Positions 48,493 to 58,280 of a DNA stretch of 64,000 nt are shown piece after piece. This DNA comes from Marivita sp. S6314 (GTDB lineage: Bacteria; Pseudomonadota; Alphaproteobacteria; Rhodobacterales; Rhodobacteraceae). Where the stretch lies: positions 372,001-436,000 of the forward strand of contig NZ_JALKAO010000001.1 of the NCBI RefSeq assembly GCF_023015985.1, given 5' to 3'. Position 1 is the stretch's first letter, and each line of letters opens with the position of its first letter. Made by a program: the position numbers and the translations under genes. The notes under the pieces are model-generated. The model was not told the origin of the DNA. It ran no database searches and saw only the letters and a program-made list of their open reading frames with translations.

Positions 48493-49875
48493 ATGGCGAC
48501 AGAAGTTCTCATGCCCGCGCTTTCGCCCACGATGGAAGAAGGCACACTGTCCAAGTGGCTGGTCAAGGAAGGCGACACCGTCACTGCCGGTGACATCATG
48601 GCCGAGATCGAAACCGACAAGGCGACGATGGAGTTCGAGGCAGTGGATGAAGGGATTGTCGGCAAGATCCTTGTGGCCGAAGGCACCGAGGGTGTCCGGG
48701 TGAACACGCCCATCGCGGTTCTGGTCGAAGACGGCGAAAGCGTGGAGGATGCCGCCCCCACCGCCCCGGCGCAACAGCTGGCCCCGGCGGACAAGGCGCA
48801 AAGTTCCGAAGATCAGCCCGCCGCTGGTATGGCGCATCCCGACCCGGTCGAGATCGTGTCCAAGGCCGAAGCGCCGTGGCCCGAGGGCACCAAGACAAAA
48901 CAGCAAACCGTGCGCGAAGCGCTGCGCGATGCCATGGCCGAGGAAATGCGCCGCGATGAGGACGTGTTCCTGATGGGCGAGGAGGTCGGCGAATACCAGG
49001 GCGCCTACAAGATCAGCCAGGGATTGCTGGACGAATTCGGCGCGCGCCGGGTGATGGACACACCGATCACCGAACACGGGTTCACGGGTATCGCGGTTGG
49101 TGCGGCCTTTGGTGGATTGCGCCCCATTGTGGAGTTCATGACGTTCAACTTCGCCATGCAAGCCATTGATCAGATTATCAACTCTGCCGCCAAGACGCTT
49201 TATATGTCGGGCGGACAGATGGGTGCACCGATGGTATTCCGAGGCCCGAACGGCGCGGCCGCGCGGGTTGCCGCGCAGCACTCTCAGGATTACGCAGCGT
49301 GGTATGCGCATATTCCCGGCCTCAAGGTGGTGATGCCTTATTCCGCGTCAGATGCCAAAGGCCTGCTGAAAACCGCGATCCGGGATCCCAACCCGATCAT
49401 CTTTCTTGAGAACGAGATCCTCTACGGCAAAACCTTCGAGGTGCCCGAGATCGAGGATTATACTGTGCCGTTCGGCAAGGCGCGCATCTGGCGCGAAGGG
49501 TCGGATGTCACAATCGTCAGCTTTGGCATCGGCATGACCTATGCGCTGGACGCCGCCGAAAAGCTGGCCGCAGAGGGGATCGAGGCCGAGGTGATTGACC
49601 TGCGCACCCTGCGCCCGCTGGATTATGACACGGTTCTGGCCTCTGTGCAGAAAACCAACCGCTGCATCACGGTCGAGGAAGGCTGGCCCGTGGGGGCCAT
49701 TGGCAACCACCTGTCTTCGGTCATCATGGAGCGTGCGTTCGACTATCTGGATGCGCCGGTGCTGAACCTGACGGGCAAGGATGTACCGATGCCCTATGCC
49801 GCGAACCTTGAGAAACACGCGCTGGTCACCACGGCCGAGGTTGTCGAGGCGGCAAAGAAGGTTTGCTACCGATGA
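48493..49875 (+). CDS. pdhB: Pyruvate dehydrogenase E1 component, beta subunit with N-terminal lipoyl domain
   Basis: A 460-aa protein. Residues 1-80 are a lipoyl domain (lipoylated lysine in [10 protein letters not shown]). After an Ala/Pro linker, the E1 beta transketolase-like domain starts [29 protein letters not shown] and contains [31 protein letters not shown]. The E1 beta lipoyl fusion is known from several alphaproteobacteria. The lipoyl domain is about 78% identical to that of pdhC, with 40 consecutive identical bases. Confidence 0.96.
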   Translation: MATEVLMPALSPTMEEGTLSKWLVKEGDTVTAGDIMAEIETDKATMEFEAVDEGIVGKILVAEGTEGVRVNTPIAVLVEDGESVEDAAPTAPAQQLAPADKAQSSEDQPAAGMAHPDPVEIVSKAEAPWPEGTKTKQQTVREALRDAMAEEMRRDEDVFLMGEEVGEYQGAYKISQGLLDEFGARRVMDTPITEHGFTGIAVGAAFGGLRPIVEFMTFNFAMQAIDQIINSAAKTLYMSGGQMGAPMVFRGPNGAAARVAAQHSQDYAAWYAHIPGLKVVMPYSASDAKGLLKTAIRDPNPIIFLENEILYGKTFEVPEIEDYTVPFGKARIWREGSDVTIVSFGIGMTYALDAAEKLAAEGIEAEVIDLRTLRPLDYDTVLASVQKTNRCITVEEGWPVGAIGNHLSSVIMERAFDYLDAPVLNLTGKDVPMPYAANLEKHALVTTAEVVEAAKKVCYR

Positions 49876-50129
49876 CCGAGAAACTGATCGTGAAATCCCG
49901 CAACGTCGCGCTTGAGGCCTACCGGGTCGAGAGCGCCAAAGGGGCAGCCTACGTGCCGGAATGCCTGATGGACCGTCTGCGCACAGAGGCGCGCCCGTCC
50001 CATCAAAGCGCCTATGAATGGATCGGTGCGCATCAGCGCGATATTTCCAGGGCCATCGCGGCGCTGGCGGACGGACGCACCCCGCGCGCGCCCTATGATC
50101 TCGTCACATTGATTGAAGAGGCGACCTGA
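49872..50129 (+). CDS. 85-aa orphan protein between pdhB and pdhC
   Basis: This small soluble protein starts at the ATG at 49872, overlapping the pdhB stop as ATGA, and stops 1 nt before the pdhC ATG. It reads [20 protein letters not shown], then [20 protein letters not shown] and [21 protein letters not shown] recognise no family. Coupling on both sides makes translation certain in practice and suggests a PDH-linked role, perhaps regulatory or in assembly. Confidence 0.78.
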   Translation: MTEKLIVKSRNVALEAYRVESAKGAAYVPECLMDRLRTEARPSHQSAYEWIGAHQRDISRAIAALADGRTPRAPYDLVTLIEEAT

Positions 50130-50130
50130 C

Positions 50131-51411
50131 ATGCCCATCAACATTCTGATGCCCGCCCTGAGCCCGACCATGGAAGACGGCACATTGGCGAAATGGATGG
50201 TCAATGAGGGCGACACCGTGTCCTCGGGCGACATCCTGGCCGAGATCGAAACCGACAAGGCGACGATGGAGTTCGAAGCGGTCGACGAAGGTGTGATCGG
50301 CAAGATCCTCGTGGCCGAAGGCACCGAAGCTGTGAAGGTCAACGATCCCATTGCGATTTTGCTGGAAGACGGCGAAAGCACCGATGATATCGGCAGCGCC
50401 CCTGAGGCCACCCCGGAGGCGGTGGCCGAACCCGAAGCCGCATCCCCTGCCCCGGAACCTGCCGCCCCTGCCCCGGTCGCCAAATCCGGGGATCGTATCT
50501 TTGCCTCCCCTCTGGCCCGACGGATCGCAGCGGAGAAAGGGCTTGACCTGTCACAGATCACCGGCTCGGGCCCGCGTGGCCGCATTGTCAAAGCCGATGT
50601 GGAAAATGCCTCGCCACAGGCCGCCGCCCCGACCGAGGCAGCCCGCCCGGCGGTTCCTGCGGCAGCCCCCGCCCCGGCGCAGACCGATCCGAATGTGATC
50701 GCCCGTATGTACGAGGGCCGCGCCTATACCGAGGTGCCGCTGGACGGCATGCGCAAGACGATTGCCGCGCGGCTGACAGAGGCCAAACAGACCATCCCGC
50801 ATTTCTACCTGCGCCGATCCGTGCAGATCGACGATCTGCTCGCCTTCCGGTCGCAGCTTAACAAACAGCTTGAAGCGCGCGGTGTGAAGCTCAGCGTCAA
50901 TGATTTCATCATCAAGGCCTGTGCCAACGCGCTGCAACAGGTGCCCACCGCAAACGCCGTCTGGGCCGGCGACCGCATCCTGCAACTCGAACCCTCGGAT
51001 GTGGCGGTGGCCGTGGCCATCGAAGGCGGGCTCTTTACGCCGGTTCTGAAGGATGCCCACCAGAAGTCGCTGTCAACGCTGTCCGCCGAAATGAAAGACC
51101 TTGCGGCGCGCGCGCGTGACCGCAAACTCGCCCCGCATGAATACCAGGGCGGCAGCTTTGCGATCTCCAATCTTGGCATGTTCGGGATCGAAAACTTCGA
51201 CGCGGTGATCAACCCACCCCATGGCGCAATCCTGGCCGTCGGCGCAGGCGCGAAAAAACCGGTGGTCGGACCGGACGGAGACATCACCGTGGCCACGATG
51301 ATGTCGATGACCTTGTCCGTGGACCACCGCGTCATAGACGGAGCGCTGGGGGCCGAGGTGTTGCAGGCCATCGTCGACGGGTTGGAAAACCCGATGGCCT
51401 TACTGGCCTGA
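50131..51411 (+). CDS. pdhC: Dihydrolipoamide acetyltransferase, PDH E2
   Basis: A 426-aa E2 subunit with one lipoyl domain (residues 1-80, [10 protein letters not shown]), Ala/Pro linkers, a peripheral subunit-binding domain ([34 protein letters not shown]) and the acetyltransferase core ending in the catalytic [19 protein letters not shown]. It forms the core of the complex. The ATG at 50131 has GAGG at 9 nt. Two hairpins with U-runs follow the gene. The E3 gene is not in the window. Confidence 0.96.
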   Translation: MPINILMPALSPTMEDGTLAKWMVNEGDTVSSGDILAEIETDKATMEFEAVDEGVIGKILVAEGTEAVKVNDPIAILLEDGESTDDIGSAPEATPEAVAEPEAASPAPEPAAPAPVAKSGDRIFASPLARRIAAEKGLDLSQITGSGPRGRIVKADVENASPQAAAPTEAARPAVPAAAPAPAQTDPNVIARMYEGRAYTEVPLDGMRKTIAARLTEAKQTIPHFYLRRSVQIDDLLAFRSQLNKQLEARGVKLSVNDFIIKACANALQQVPTANAVWAGDRILQLEPSDVAVAVAIEGGLFTPVLKDAHQKSLSTLSAEMKDLAARARDRKLAPHEYQGGSFAISNLGMFGIENFDAVINPPHGAILAVGAGAKKPVVGPDGDITVATMMSMTLSVDHRVIDGALGAEVLQAIVDGLENPMALLA

Positions 51412-51412
51412 G

Positions 51413-51445
51413 CATCTTCTTTTTCCAAATATGCAAAAAGGGCGG
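51413..51445 (+). repeat. Diverged AAATAY repeat copy 6, behind pdhC
   Basis: Two bases after the pdhC stop, CATCTTCTTTTTCCAAATAT starts a segment resembling the heads of the AAATACCTC-family repeats, followed by a GC-rich imperfect palindrome (GGGCGGTGCATCGCATCGCCCC). Confidence 0.45.
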
Positions 51446-51469
51446 TGCATCGCATCGCCCCAACCGCAT

Positions 51470-51525
51470 CGCCGCCAAAGGCGGCGACTGCTTTTAGAGC
51501 GCGGCACATCTGTGCCGCACCTTTT
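51470..51525 (+). terminator. Two tandem terminator hairpins after the PDH operon
   Basis: First stem CGCCGCC-AAA-GGCGGCG (51470-51486), then ACTGCTTTTA; second stem GCGGCAC-ATCT-GTGCCGC (51501-51518), then ACCTTTT. Both have short U-runs on the plus strand and lie between the convergent pdhC and cysE genes. Confidence 0.7.
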
Positions 51526-51532
51526 AAAAACC

Positions 51533-52342
51533 TCAGTCGCCAGAATGCAGAATCTGGTCCATGCTGATCGACGGCTGCTCACAGCCTGCCTCTCCGACAA
51601 TGCGCGCAGGCACACCTGCCACGGTCTTGCAGGGCGGCACCTCTGACAGAACCACCGACCCCGCCGCGACGCGCGAACAGTTGCCAACCCGGATATTGCC
51701 CAGCACCTTGGCGCCTGCCCCGATCAGAACACCATCGCCGATCTTGGGATGCCGGTCCTCTTCTTCCTTGCCGGTCCCACCCAGCGTCACCGAATGCAGC
51801 ATCGACACGTTGTCACCGACAACCGCGGTTTCCCCGATCACGATGGAATGCGCATGGTCGATCATGATGCCTTTGCCAATCTTCGCCGCCGGGTGAATAT
51901 CGACCCCAAACGCTTCCGAACAGCGCATCTGCACGAAATAGGACAGGTCGTGCCGCCCCTGTCGCCACAGCCAGTTGCCCAACCGGTAACACTGGATGGC
52001 CTGAAATCCCTTGAAGAACAGCAAGGGTTGCAGGAACCGGTGACAGGCCGGATCGCGTTCATAGACGGCCATGATGTCAGCCCGCGCGGCCATCGCAAGG
52101 TTGGGATCGGCGTCAAACGCCTCGTCGCAAATCTCGCGCAGGATCTGCTCTGTCATTTCGCCATTCGCCAGCTTGAGCGAAATGCGATAGCTCAGCGCGC
52201 GTTCAAGACTGGCGTGATGCAGGATTGAATAATGCACCATGCCGCCCAGAAGCGGCTCTTTGGCCACCGCCTCGTCGGCTTCTTTCACAATCCGCGCCCA
52301 AACCGGGTCTACCGACGCAAGCTTTGCTCGGGTTTCTGCCAT
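51533..52342 (-). CDS. cysE: Serine O-acetyltransferase
   Basis: A 269-aa enzyme that acetylates serine for cysteine synthesis. The helical N-terminal half is followed by the left-handed beta-helix with SEAFGVDIHPAAKIGKGIMIDHAHSIVIGETAVVGDNVSMLHSVTLGGTGK and the active-site histidines. The ATG at 52342 (MAETRAKLASVDPVW) has AAAGGAGAG before it. It is divergent from the DksA-like gene. Confidence 0.96.
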   Translation of the reverse strand: MAETRAKLASVDPVWARIVKEADEAVAKEPLLGGMVHYSILHHASLERALSYRISLKLANGEMTEQILREICDEAFDADPNLAMAARADIMAVYERDPACHRFLQPLLFFKGFQAIQCYRLGNWLWRQGRHDLSYFVQMRCSEAFGVDIHPAAKIGKGIMIDHAHSIVIGETAVVGDNVSMLHSVTLGGTGKEEEDRHPKIGDGVLIGAGAKVLGNIRVGNCSRVAAGSVVLSEVPPCKTVAGVPARIVGEAGCEQPSISMDQILHSGD

Positions 52343-52425
52343 GCCGTCTCTCCTTTGACGCATTGGTTATACCAAATAGGGTACAAAGGGAAAAACGCAA
52401 AGATGTGATGCCGGGGATCAACACC

Positions 52426-52764
52426 ATGGATGAAACGCAACGGGCGCTGTTTCTTGACGTGATTGGGCGGAAACTTGCAGAGCTGGATCAAGACGACATG
52501 CTGGGCAAAGACAGTCAGGCGGTTGTGTCACTGGATCAGCAGGCGGTCGGGCGTTTGTCCCGGCAAGATGCCTTGCTCAGTCAATCCATGGCCAAGGCGA
52601 CGCAGGCCAGTCGCGACGCGATGCGCGTGTCACTCAAGCGCGCATTGCAGCGCCTTGACGACGGCGAGTTTGGCTATTGTGACGATTGCGGAGACGAGAT
52701 CGCCCAAAAGCGGCTTGAGCTGGATCCCACCGCGTCCCGCTGTATCAGCTGTGCGTCGGGCTGA
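52426..52764 (+). CDS. Short DksA/TraR-type C4 zinc-finger protein
   Basis: A 112-aa protein with a helical N-terminal part (MDETQRALFLDVIGRKLAEL, then VSLDQQAVGRLSRQDALLSQSMAKA) and the C-terminal four-cysteine finger CDDCGDEIAQKRLELDPTASRCISC. Members may bind RNA polymerase like DksA. The coiled-coil tip differs from true DksA, so function is unsure. An ATG 6 codons upstream (52408) is an alternative start. Its last 91 nt overlap the terminal GTA-cluster gene on the other strand. Confidence 0.85.
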   Translation: MDETQRALFLDVIGRKLAELDQDDMLGKDSQAVVSLDQQAVGRLSRQDALLSQSMAKATQASRDAMRVSLKRALQRLDDGEFGYCDDCGDEIAQKRLELDPTASRCISCASG

Positions 52765-53042
52765 CACATCCACCCTTTCAGCGCCTTCAACATTGTAAGC
52801 CACGCATCGAGTTCTTCGACCGACTGAAACCCGGCAGCGCTGCGCCGGTCGCGCTGCAATGCGACCGCCAAGAGGCTCCCGTCACCCAGTGTTGGATGCG
52901 CGTGACCATGGGTGGTCTGGTACCGCGCCGCGCAGGTCGCCGCGCGCAACAGGTCGCGCGCGACACGCGGTTGATCCGCCACTGGCGTTGCCGCCACAAC
53001 AGCCACGGACGCCAACATATCGTTGTAAATCACCGGCTTCAC
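52674..53042 (-). CDS. GTA-cluster terminal gene, DUF7742-like
   Basis: A 122-aa protein starting at a GTG (53042) that overlaps the g15 stop as GTGA. The first 90 residues (KPVIYNDMLASVAVVAATPV, RVARDLLRAATCAARYQTTHG, HPTLGDGSLLAVAL, ELDAWLTMLKALKGWM) resemble the small DUF7742 proteins that follow g15 in many Rhodobacterales GTA clusters. The last 30 residues are encoded antisense to the DksA-like gene and look unrelated. Function unknown. Confidence 0.65.
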   Translation of the reverse strand: MKPVIYNDMLASVAVVAATPVADQPRVARDLLRAATCAARYQTTHGHAHPTLGDGSLLAVALQRDRRSAAGFQSVEELDAWLTMLKALKGWMCQPDAQLIQRDAVGSSSSRFWAISSPQSSQ

Positions 53043-56000
53043 GGCACAACACTCACCGCCGCAAACGGTCCCGGACCAAACCGGGCAGAGCGTTGTGCAA
53101 CCTCGCACGTCCCACCCCCGGAAAACCCGTCTTCGACCTGCATCGCGGCGGTGTAGGTCCAGCCGGATGTGCCCACGTCCAGCGTGCGCAAAAGGGTTCC
53201 GCCGCTGTCCCTGACCCGAATGACATAGGCCTCGCTGTCCTCTGCCAACGGGATATCGGCCAGGTCCCACGCATCCGCGTCCCGCCGCGACCGCCGGATC
53301 CATGTCAGGTTCAGATCAGGCCCGCTCCATACAGCGCGCAGATGCACCGGGCTGTAGGGGCGCAGGCCATTGCCCGCGAACGCATGCACTTGATGCACAT
53401 AGGACGCGTGATCGTAAGCCTTGCTTGCAGGACCAATCCGGTAATGGCGGTTTTGCCCGCGCAGCGCCGACGCAAGGGTCAATTGCTGAGGCCCGGCATC
53501 AAGCAAGACAAAATACGCCCCGGCCGGCAAAACCATTGGTGCAATCGCATCCGTGCCGAGTTGCCCACGCAGCAGATACGACAACCGCCACGTATCGGGA
53601 TCAATAAGTGTAGCATCCCGAAACTGGATCACCTCCCAACCATCAACCGACCCGCCCCCGATTGCCGCAAGGTTGCCACCGGCAAGAAACGCAACGTCTC
53701 CAATCGATGACAGCGCGCCGCTTGTCAGCTTGACATCCAGCACCGATCCACGATCCGGCACCCCCGAAGGCGCACTTCGGATATCAGACACAGTGACACC
53801 AATGGTCGACGCGGTCGGCACGAGCCCGTTCAACCCGTATCCCGCATCTTCTGCCGCGTCATAAACGGCGACTTCTCCGGGCCACGGGTCCGCCGTGAGT
53901 GCCAGATACGGCGCATGTGGCACCTCATCCCCGGTGATCAACGGCAGGTCGAGAAACAGGGGAAGCACAGGGCCAGTGGCCTGAAACCGGCTGGACGGCG
54001 TTGGATCGTCAGGAAAATCCGACGGACGATAGACATCAGGCTCAATGCGCACAGCCTCCACCAGTTGATGCGTCGTCAACTCGACCCGATCAATGCGCGC
54101 GGTTACTGCCCCCTGCGGATCGGGCAGCTTCACCACATCCCCGGCCCCCAGCGTATCCTTCGACAAAGGCAGTGCAAAGCGCACCGCATCCCGCGACACA
54201 CGCGCTTCGGCCAGCCACCGTTCGACCGATTGTCGCCCCTCCGGACGCGTCAGCAACAACGGCACTTCGCTTTCGGCCACGGCATGGGTTTGCTCGTCCG
54301 GCAAAACGGCTTCTTCGGCAATGTTCCGGTAATCACCGTCGGCCTCGACAAAGTTCAGACGCACCCGGCCCGACATCTCGGCTTCGGAACTCCGGGACTG
54401 AACCGCCTCGGACCCAAGGTCGTCATGCAAGGCCAGGTCTTCCGGTATCAGCGTCGTCACCTGCGCCGCGGTTCTGTTTCGAAACAGCAGCACGCCGTCG
54501 CGTTCGATCGCGTCAAACCCGTAGGCCATCATCAAGGGCTGCAACGCACGCCGCGCATCCGAAACATCGGGCGCAAGGTAGCCCCGCACAAACCCGTAAA
54601 GCGCACTGACATCGAAGGCTGACAGGCCAGAGCGTTCGCAAATCTCGGTCACAACCGACGCTAGTGTGCGCCCCGACACGCGCCCGTTGATCCAGTGACC
54701 GCGCCTGAAATTCGGCCCGTCCGACCACATCTCGTCTACATTCGGAAACCACGGATACGGCCGCGCGTCCCAGGCCCAGACAAACACCCGCCCCATGTCG
54801 ATCATCGGGGCATTGTACACCGTCGACACCGGGTTGTGCGCGGGATTGCTCCAGTACCGCGTCAGGGCACGGAGGTATTGCCGTTGGATCAGCTCATCGC
54901 GCATGCCGTTCGAATGCACAGGCAACGTGCTTTCCGAGCTCTTGGGATCAATGAACTTGTTGGGCTCATTCGTGCCTTTATCGACGGCGGCACACCCGAT
55001 TTCGGTAAACCAGATCGGTTTGGATTGCGGCACCCAGTCCGTCGCCACGGCGTCGCGTTGACCGTTGATACGATTGTGGTGCGGCTGGGACCACCAGTTC
55101 AGGATATCCTTGTAGCGATAGACCCACGGCTCATTGTGCGCCCCATCGGTGATCGCAACGCGGTTCTGCGCGTCCCGGTCTTCGCGCGACGGATAATACC
55201 AATCATACCCCTCGCCGCCCGCAACATTGGCTTCCAGATAATCCAGGTTATAGATCGACCCCCAATCGGCATCCGCGTGATCATCCCCGTCGCGCCAATC
55301 CGACAATCGCATGTAATTGTCGATCCCGATGAAATCGATATTCGGGTCGGCCCAGAGCGGATCAAGATGGAAATACACATCCCCGCTGCCATCAGTTGGC
55401 TGATAGCCGAAATATTCCGACCAATCGGCAGCATACCCAATCTGAACATCCGAGCCGAGGATCGCCCGGCACTCCGCCGCCAGCGTCCGCAACGCGTCGA
55501 CTGCCGGGAACCCCGCGGCGCCGCGCAACTGCGTCAGGCTGCGCATTTCCGACCCGATGCAAAACGCCGTCACCCCGCCGGCCAGCGCGCACAGATGGGC
55601 CTGATGCAGAATGAACCGGCGATAGCTCCATTCAGTCGGGCCGGAATAGACAATCTCGTCCTCTTCGATGGCGAAGTCCTCCACCGACACCGATCCGAAA
55701 AACGCGGCAACCTGATCATCTATGTCGGAGGTTCCAGTCACGTCGCCCGGTTGCCCCGGCGCGACCGACGCCGTAATCCGTCCCCGCCACGGCAGTTTCG
55801 GTTGATCGCTGTTCCCTGACCACGGATCCGGCAATCCGTTATCCGGCATCTGCTCCATCAGGATGAACGGATAGTAAACCACGTCCAGCCCCTTGGCCTG
55901 CATGTCGCGGATCGATTGGACCACCGACGCGTCACAAGGCGTGCCACCATAGACCGGACGTCCCTCTTCAACCGGAACCAGACCGGCATCCGACCGCACC

Positions 56001-56947
56001 AGACCGTTGACCACCCACGGCATGTCCGTGCTGTCGACTTCGGTCTGCTCGACCTTGGGCTGGATCTCACAGGAGCCACACCGCAGATCAGAGCCAAACC
56101 AGCTCACAACCAAAGACACTGCACCGCAATCGGGCACTTCATCCTGCAAATGCTTGAGCGATGTGACAAAATCCGGCCGATCAGACGGGCTGTTCACGTT
56201 CACAACCTGCGACCGCCCCGCCCCGGCATCAAGGCTCACGGGCTCCGTGGCCAGCGAATACTCCCCGGTTCCCGGGATCAGGGCCACCGCTCGAAGATTG
56301 AACGGCACATCTTCGGGGTCCTCCTGAACCGGTCGGGTGACTTCGAAACTGAATTGCGGCACGCGGTTTCCGAACCGCGCCAGATCCAGATCTTCAAAGA
56401 CAACATAGGCCGTTCCGCGATAGGCCGGGACCAATCCGATCCCTTCAACCGCTTCCATCTTTGGATCCGGTAATTGATCGCGCGAGCCCGGATAGACCCG
56501 CATATTCAGATCAAAGATCGAAATCTCGGCACCGTCAGCCCAAAGACGATTCACCGATGTGATTTCGCCCTCGCACAACGCAACCGCCAAGCTGACCGAA
56601 TAGGTATATTCCTTGATCGTCGGCTGCCGTGACGCGCCTTTGCCGCCACCACCAGACTTGGACACGTTCTCTTTGAACTGCGTCGCCCAGATAATGTGCC
56701 CGCCAACCCGCATCCGACCATAGGCCTGCGGCACGGGCTGTCCTTCGCCGGCCGTGCTCAACCGCAACCGATCCAACCGCCCGGTCTCAATCGTCTGCGC
56801 GCCGGCACCAAGAATGCGCTGATCAATCGCCCGACCAAGCGTTGCACCCGCAAACCGCCCAACCGCACTCATCGACAGCCCAAGCACCGACCCGCCAATG
56901 CTGCTGCCCAGCGCAGCTCCGGCGGCTGAAAGAACCAAAGTCGCCAT
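53039..56947 (-). CDS. GTA tail fibre/host-interaction protein g15 (megatron)
   Basis: The 1302-aa protein is the largest of the cluster. The N-terminal glycine/alanine-rich segment and SIGGSVLGLSMSAVGRFAGATLG precede baseplate-like domains. A TIM-barrel glycoside-hydrolase-like domain spans roughly residues 410-720 (VTAFCIGSEMRSLTQLRG, IDFIGIDNYMRLSDWRDG, PIWFTEIGCAAVDKGTNEPN). A phage-tail module and receptor-binding-like C-terminus follow. It is homologous to R. capsulatus GTA g15, which forms the tail tip and may cut cell-surface glycans. It overlaps the next gene as GTGA. Confidence 0.92.
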   Translation of the reverse strand: MATLVLSAAGAALGSSIGGSVLGLSMSAVGRFAGATLGRAIDQRILGAGAQTIETGRLDRLRLSTAGEGQPVPQAYGRMRVGGHIIWATQFKENVSKSGGGGKGASRQPTIKEYTYSVSLAVALCEGEITSVNRLWADGAEISIFDLNMRVYPGSRDQLPDPKMEAVEGIGLVPAYRGTAYVVFEDLDLARFGNRVPQFSFEVTRPVQEDPEDVPFNLRAVALIPGTGEYSLATEPVSLDAGAGRSQVVNVNSPSDRPDFVTSLKHLQDEVPDCGAVSLVVSWFGSDLRCGSCEIQPKVEQTEVDSTDMPWVVNGLVRSDAGLVPVEEGRPVYGGTPCDASVVQSIRDMQAKGLDVVYYPFILMEQMPDNGLPDPWSGNSDQPKLPWRGRITASVAPGQPGDVTGTSDIDDQVAAFFGSVSVEDFAIEEDEIVYSGPTEWSYRRFILHQAHLCALAGGVTAFCIGSEMRSLTQLRGAAGFPAVDALRTLAAECRAILGSDVQIGYAADWSEYFGYQPTDGSGDVYFHLDPLWADPNIDFIGIDNYMRLSDWRDGDDHADADWGSIYNLDYLEANVAGGEGYDWYYPSREDRDAQNRVAITDGAHNEPWVYRYKDILNWWSQPHHNRINGQRDAVATDWVPQSKPIWFTEIGCAAVDKGTNEPNKFIDPKSSESTLPVHSNGMRDELIQRQYLRALTRYWSNPAHNPVSTVYNAPMIDMGRVFVWAWDARPYPWFPNVDEMWSDGPNFRRGHWINGRVSGRTLASVVTEICERSGLSAFDVSALYGFVRGYLAPDVSDARRALQPLMMAYGFDAIERDGVLLFRNRTAAQVTTLIPEDLALHDDLGSEAVQSRSSEAEMSGRVRLNFVEADGDYRNIAEEAVLPDEQTHAVAESEVPLLLTRPEGRQSVERWLAEARVSRDAVRFALPLSKDTLGAGDVVKLPDPQGAVTARIDRVELTTHQLVEAVRIEPDVYRPSDFPDDPTPSSRFQATGPVLPLFLDLPLITGDEVPHAPYLALTADPWPGEVAVYDAAEDAGYGLNGLVPTASTIGVTVSDIRSAPSGVPDRGSVLDVKLTSGALSSIGDVAFLAGGNLAAIGGGSVDGWEVIQFRDATLIDPDTWRLSYLLRGQLGTDAIAPMVLPAGAYFVLLDAGPQQLTLASALRGQNRHYRIGPASKAYDHASYVHQVHAFAGNGLRPYSPVHLRAVWSGPDLNLTWIRRSRRDADAWDLADIPLAEDSEAYVIRVRDSGGTLLRTLDVGTSGWTYTAAMQVEDGFSGGGTCEVAQRSARFGPGPFAAVSVVP

Positions 56948-56952
56948 ATGCG

Positions 56953-57396
56953 CTATTCCTTATGTTCAACTGGAAAGGCAAACCGCGCCACACAGCGCCG
57001 TTGCCAGGGAAGGCTCATGGAGGTTTCCACAACCCCATGTCCCGAATACGCATGAACAAATCTGGCCTGCGGACCGATCACGGTCTGGATGCCCAGATGC
57101 TTGGCCACCGACGCGTCCCGCATGCGAAACAGCACAACGTCTCCAACGGCCTCGTCGTAAAGATCCTTGCCCGGCATGTGCCGCGACACCGCCGTTAACA
57201 GGATTTCCTGTCCCTGCGGTTCCGCCCAATCCTCGGTATAGACCGGCACATCCGACGGCTCACAGCCGAACAGATCGCGCCACACGCCCCGCAAAACCCC
57301 AAGACAATCCGCACCGGCCCCCTTCACGCTGGCCTGGTGCACATACGGCGTCCCAACCCAGCTGCGCGCGCAGTCCGCGACATCCACTCCGGTCAT
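56953..57396 (-). CDS. GTA peptidase g14, NlpC/P60 family
   Basis: A 147-aa cysteine peptidase of the tail, predicted to cut peptidoglycan during DNA delivery. C31 in GAGADCLGVLRGVW and H100 in VAKHLGIQT fit the catalytic pair. The ATG at 57396 overlaps the g13 stop as ATGA; the frame open further upstream is rejected. It lies 5 nt before g15. Confidence 0.9.
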   Translation of the reverse strand: MTGVDVADCARSWVGTPYVHQASVKGAGADCLGVLRGVWRDLFGCEPSDVPVYTEDWAEPQGQEILLTAVSRHMPGKDLYDEAVGDVVLFRMRDASVAKHLGIQTVIGPQARFVHAYSGHGVVETSMSLPWQRRCVARFAFPVEHKE

Positions 57397-58280
57397 CTCA
57401 GGCTGCCTCCGGTCCGGGATCGCGCCATGGTCGGGTGAATAAGGATCCATTCTTCCTGCGGGATGTCAGGAAACCCTTGAAAATTCAGCGCATTGTCGAA
57501 CTTTTCCCGGCAGGTCTGAAACCGCTTGTCGCACCCGGCGATCAACGTCACTGCGTCTCCGGCAGCGATGGCCGCGCGCAACGGCTCCCACAGATCAATT
57601 TGCCGCGTTCCGTTCTCAAACAGAATGTCGCGCTTGATCGTCCCCCAAAGCCCTGCCGCCTGCCCGGTCGTGACCGACACCCGCCCGCGTTGAAACCATC
57701 CGGCGTCAAACCCATCCGTGCCAGACAGGATCAGCGATCCGCCGTCGGTGACATCATCAACACGCACATCAACGGAATAGCGCGGGTCACTGGTGTCAAC
57801 GCCACAGGCCGCATCCCCAAGCACGGACAGACACGGCGCTTGAAACACACGGCCCACGGGCCGGTTCAGCCACTCCGTCAAACCGCGCAATTCTGCGGTA
57901 AATGCCCCACCCGTTCGGGTGATCTCTCCCAAGGTTCCACGAAACAGGATCTTGCGCGCGTCCTCATCAGCCCAGTTGACCAACCACGCCGTGACCTCCG
58001 CCCCGTCGAACCGACCGGCCGCGATATCCGCGTCCGATACCGCGCTGTCGCGCAACGCACCAATGGCTTCCGAATTGTCGACCGCCAACCCGGTGCCCTG
58101 CTGCAACGCAGCTGCGGACAGCCCCGTATCAGCCCGAAACACCAGATCGTCGAAACTCAGGTCCAGATCGTGATCCGTGAATCCAAAGCGCCGCCCATCC
58201 TTGCGCCGCACCTCCCAGCACCGCGCAACCGTGGTCAAACCCGTCGCCAAATGCGCGCCCAGCGCCTCCGCGCCCGGCAT
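57393..58280 (-). CDS. GTA tail hub protein g13 (DUF2163), four-cysteine site
   Basis: A 295-aa protein of the DUF2163/phage BR0599 type: TTVARCWEVRRKDGRRFGFTDHD, GTLGEITRTGGAFTAELRGLTEWLNRP and the C-terminal FDNALNFQGFPDIP. Four cysteines at C150, C159, C250 and C257 match the arrangement of iron-sulphur-binding tail hub proteins (lambda gpL and the R. capsulatus GTA hub). The start overlaps the g12 stop by 1 nt. Confidence 0.9.
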   Translation of the reverse strand: MPGAEALGAHLATGLTTVARCWEVRRKDGRRFGFTDHDLDLSFDDLVFRADTGLSAAALQQGTGLAVDNSEAIGALRDSAVSDADIAAGRFDGAEVTAWLVNWADEDARKILFRGTLGEITRTGGAFTAELRGLTEWLNRPVGRVFQAPCLSVLGDAACGVDTSDPRYSVDVRVDDVTDGGSLILSGTDGFDAGWFQRGRVSVTTGQAAGLWGTIKRDILFENGTRQIDLWEPLRAAIAAGDAVTLIAGCDKRFQTCREKFDNALNFQGFPDIPQEEWILIHPTMARSRTGGSLR

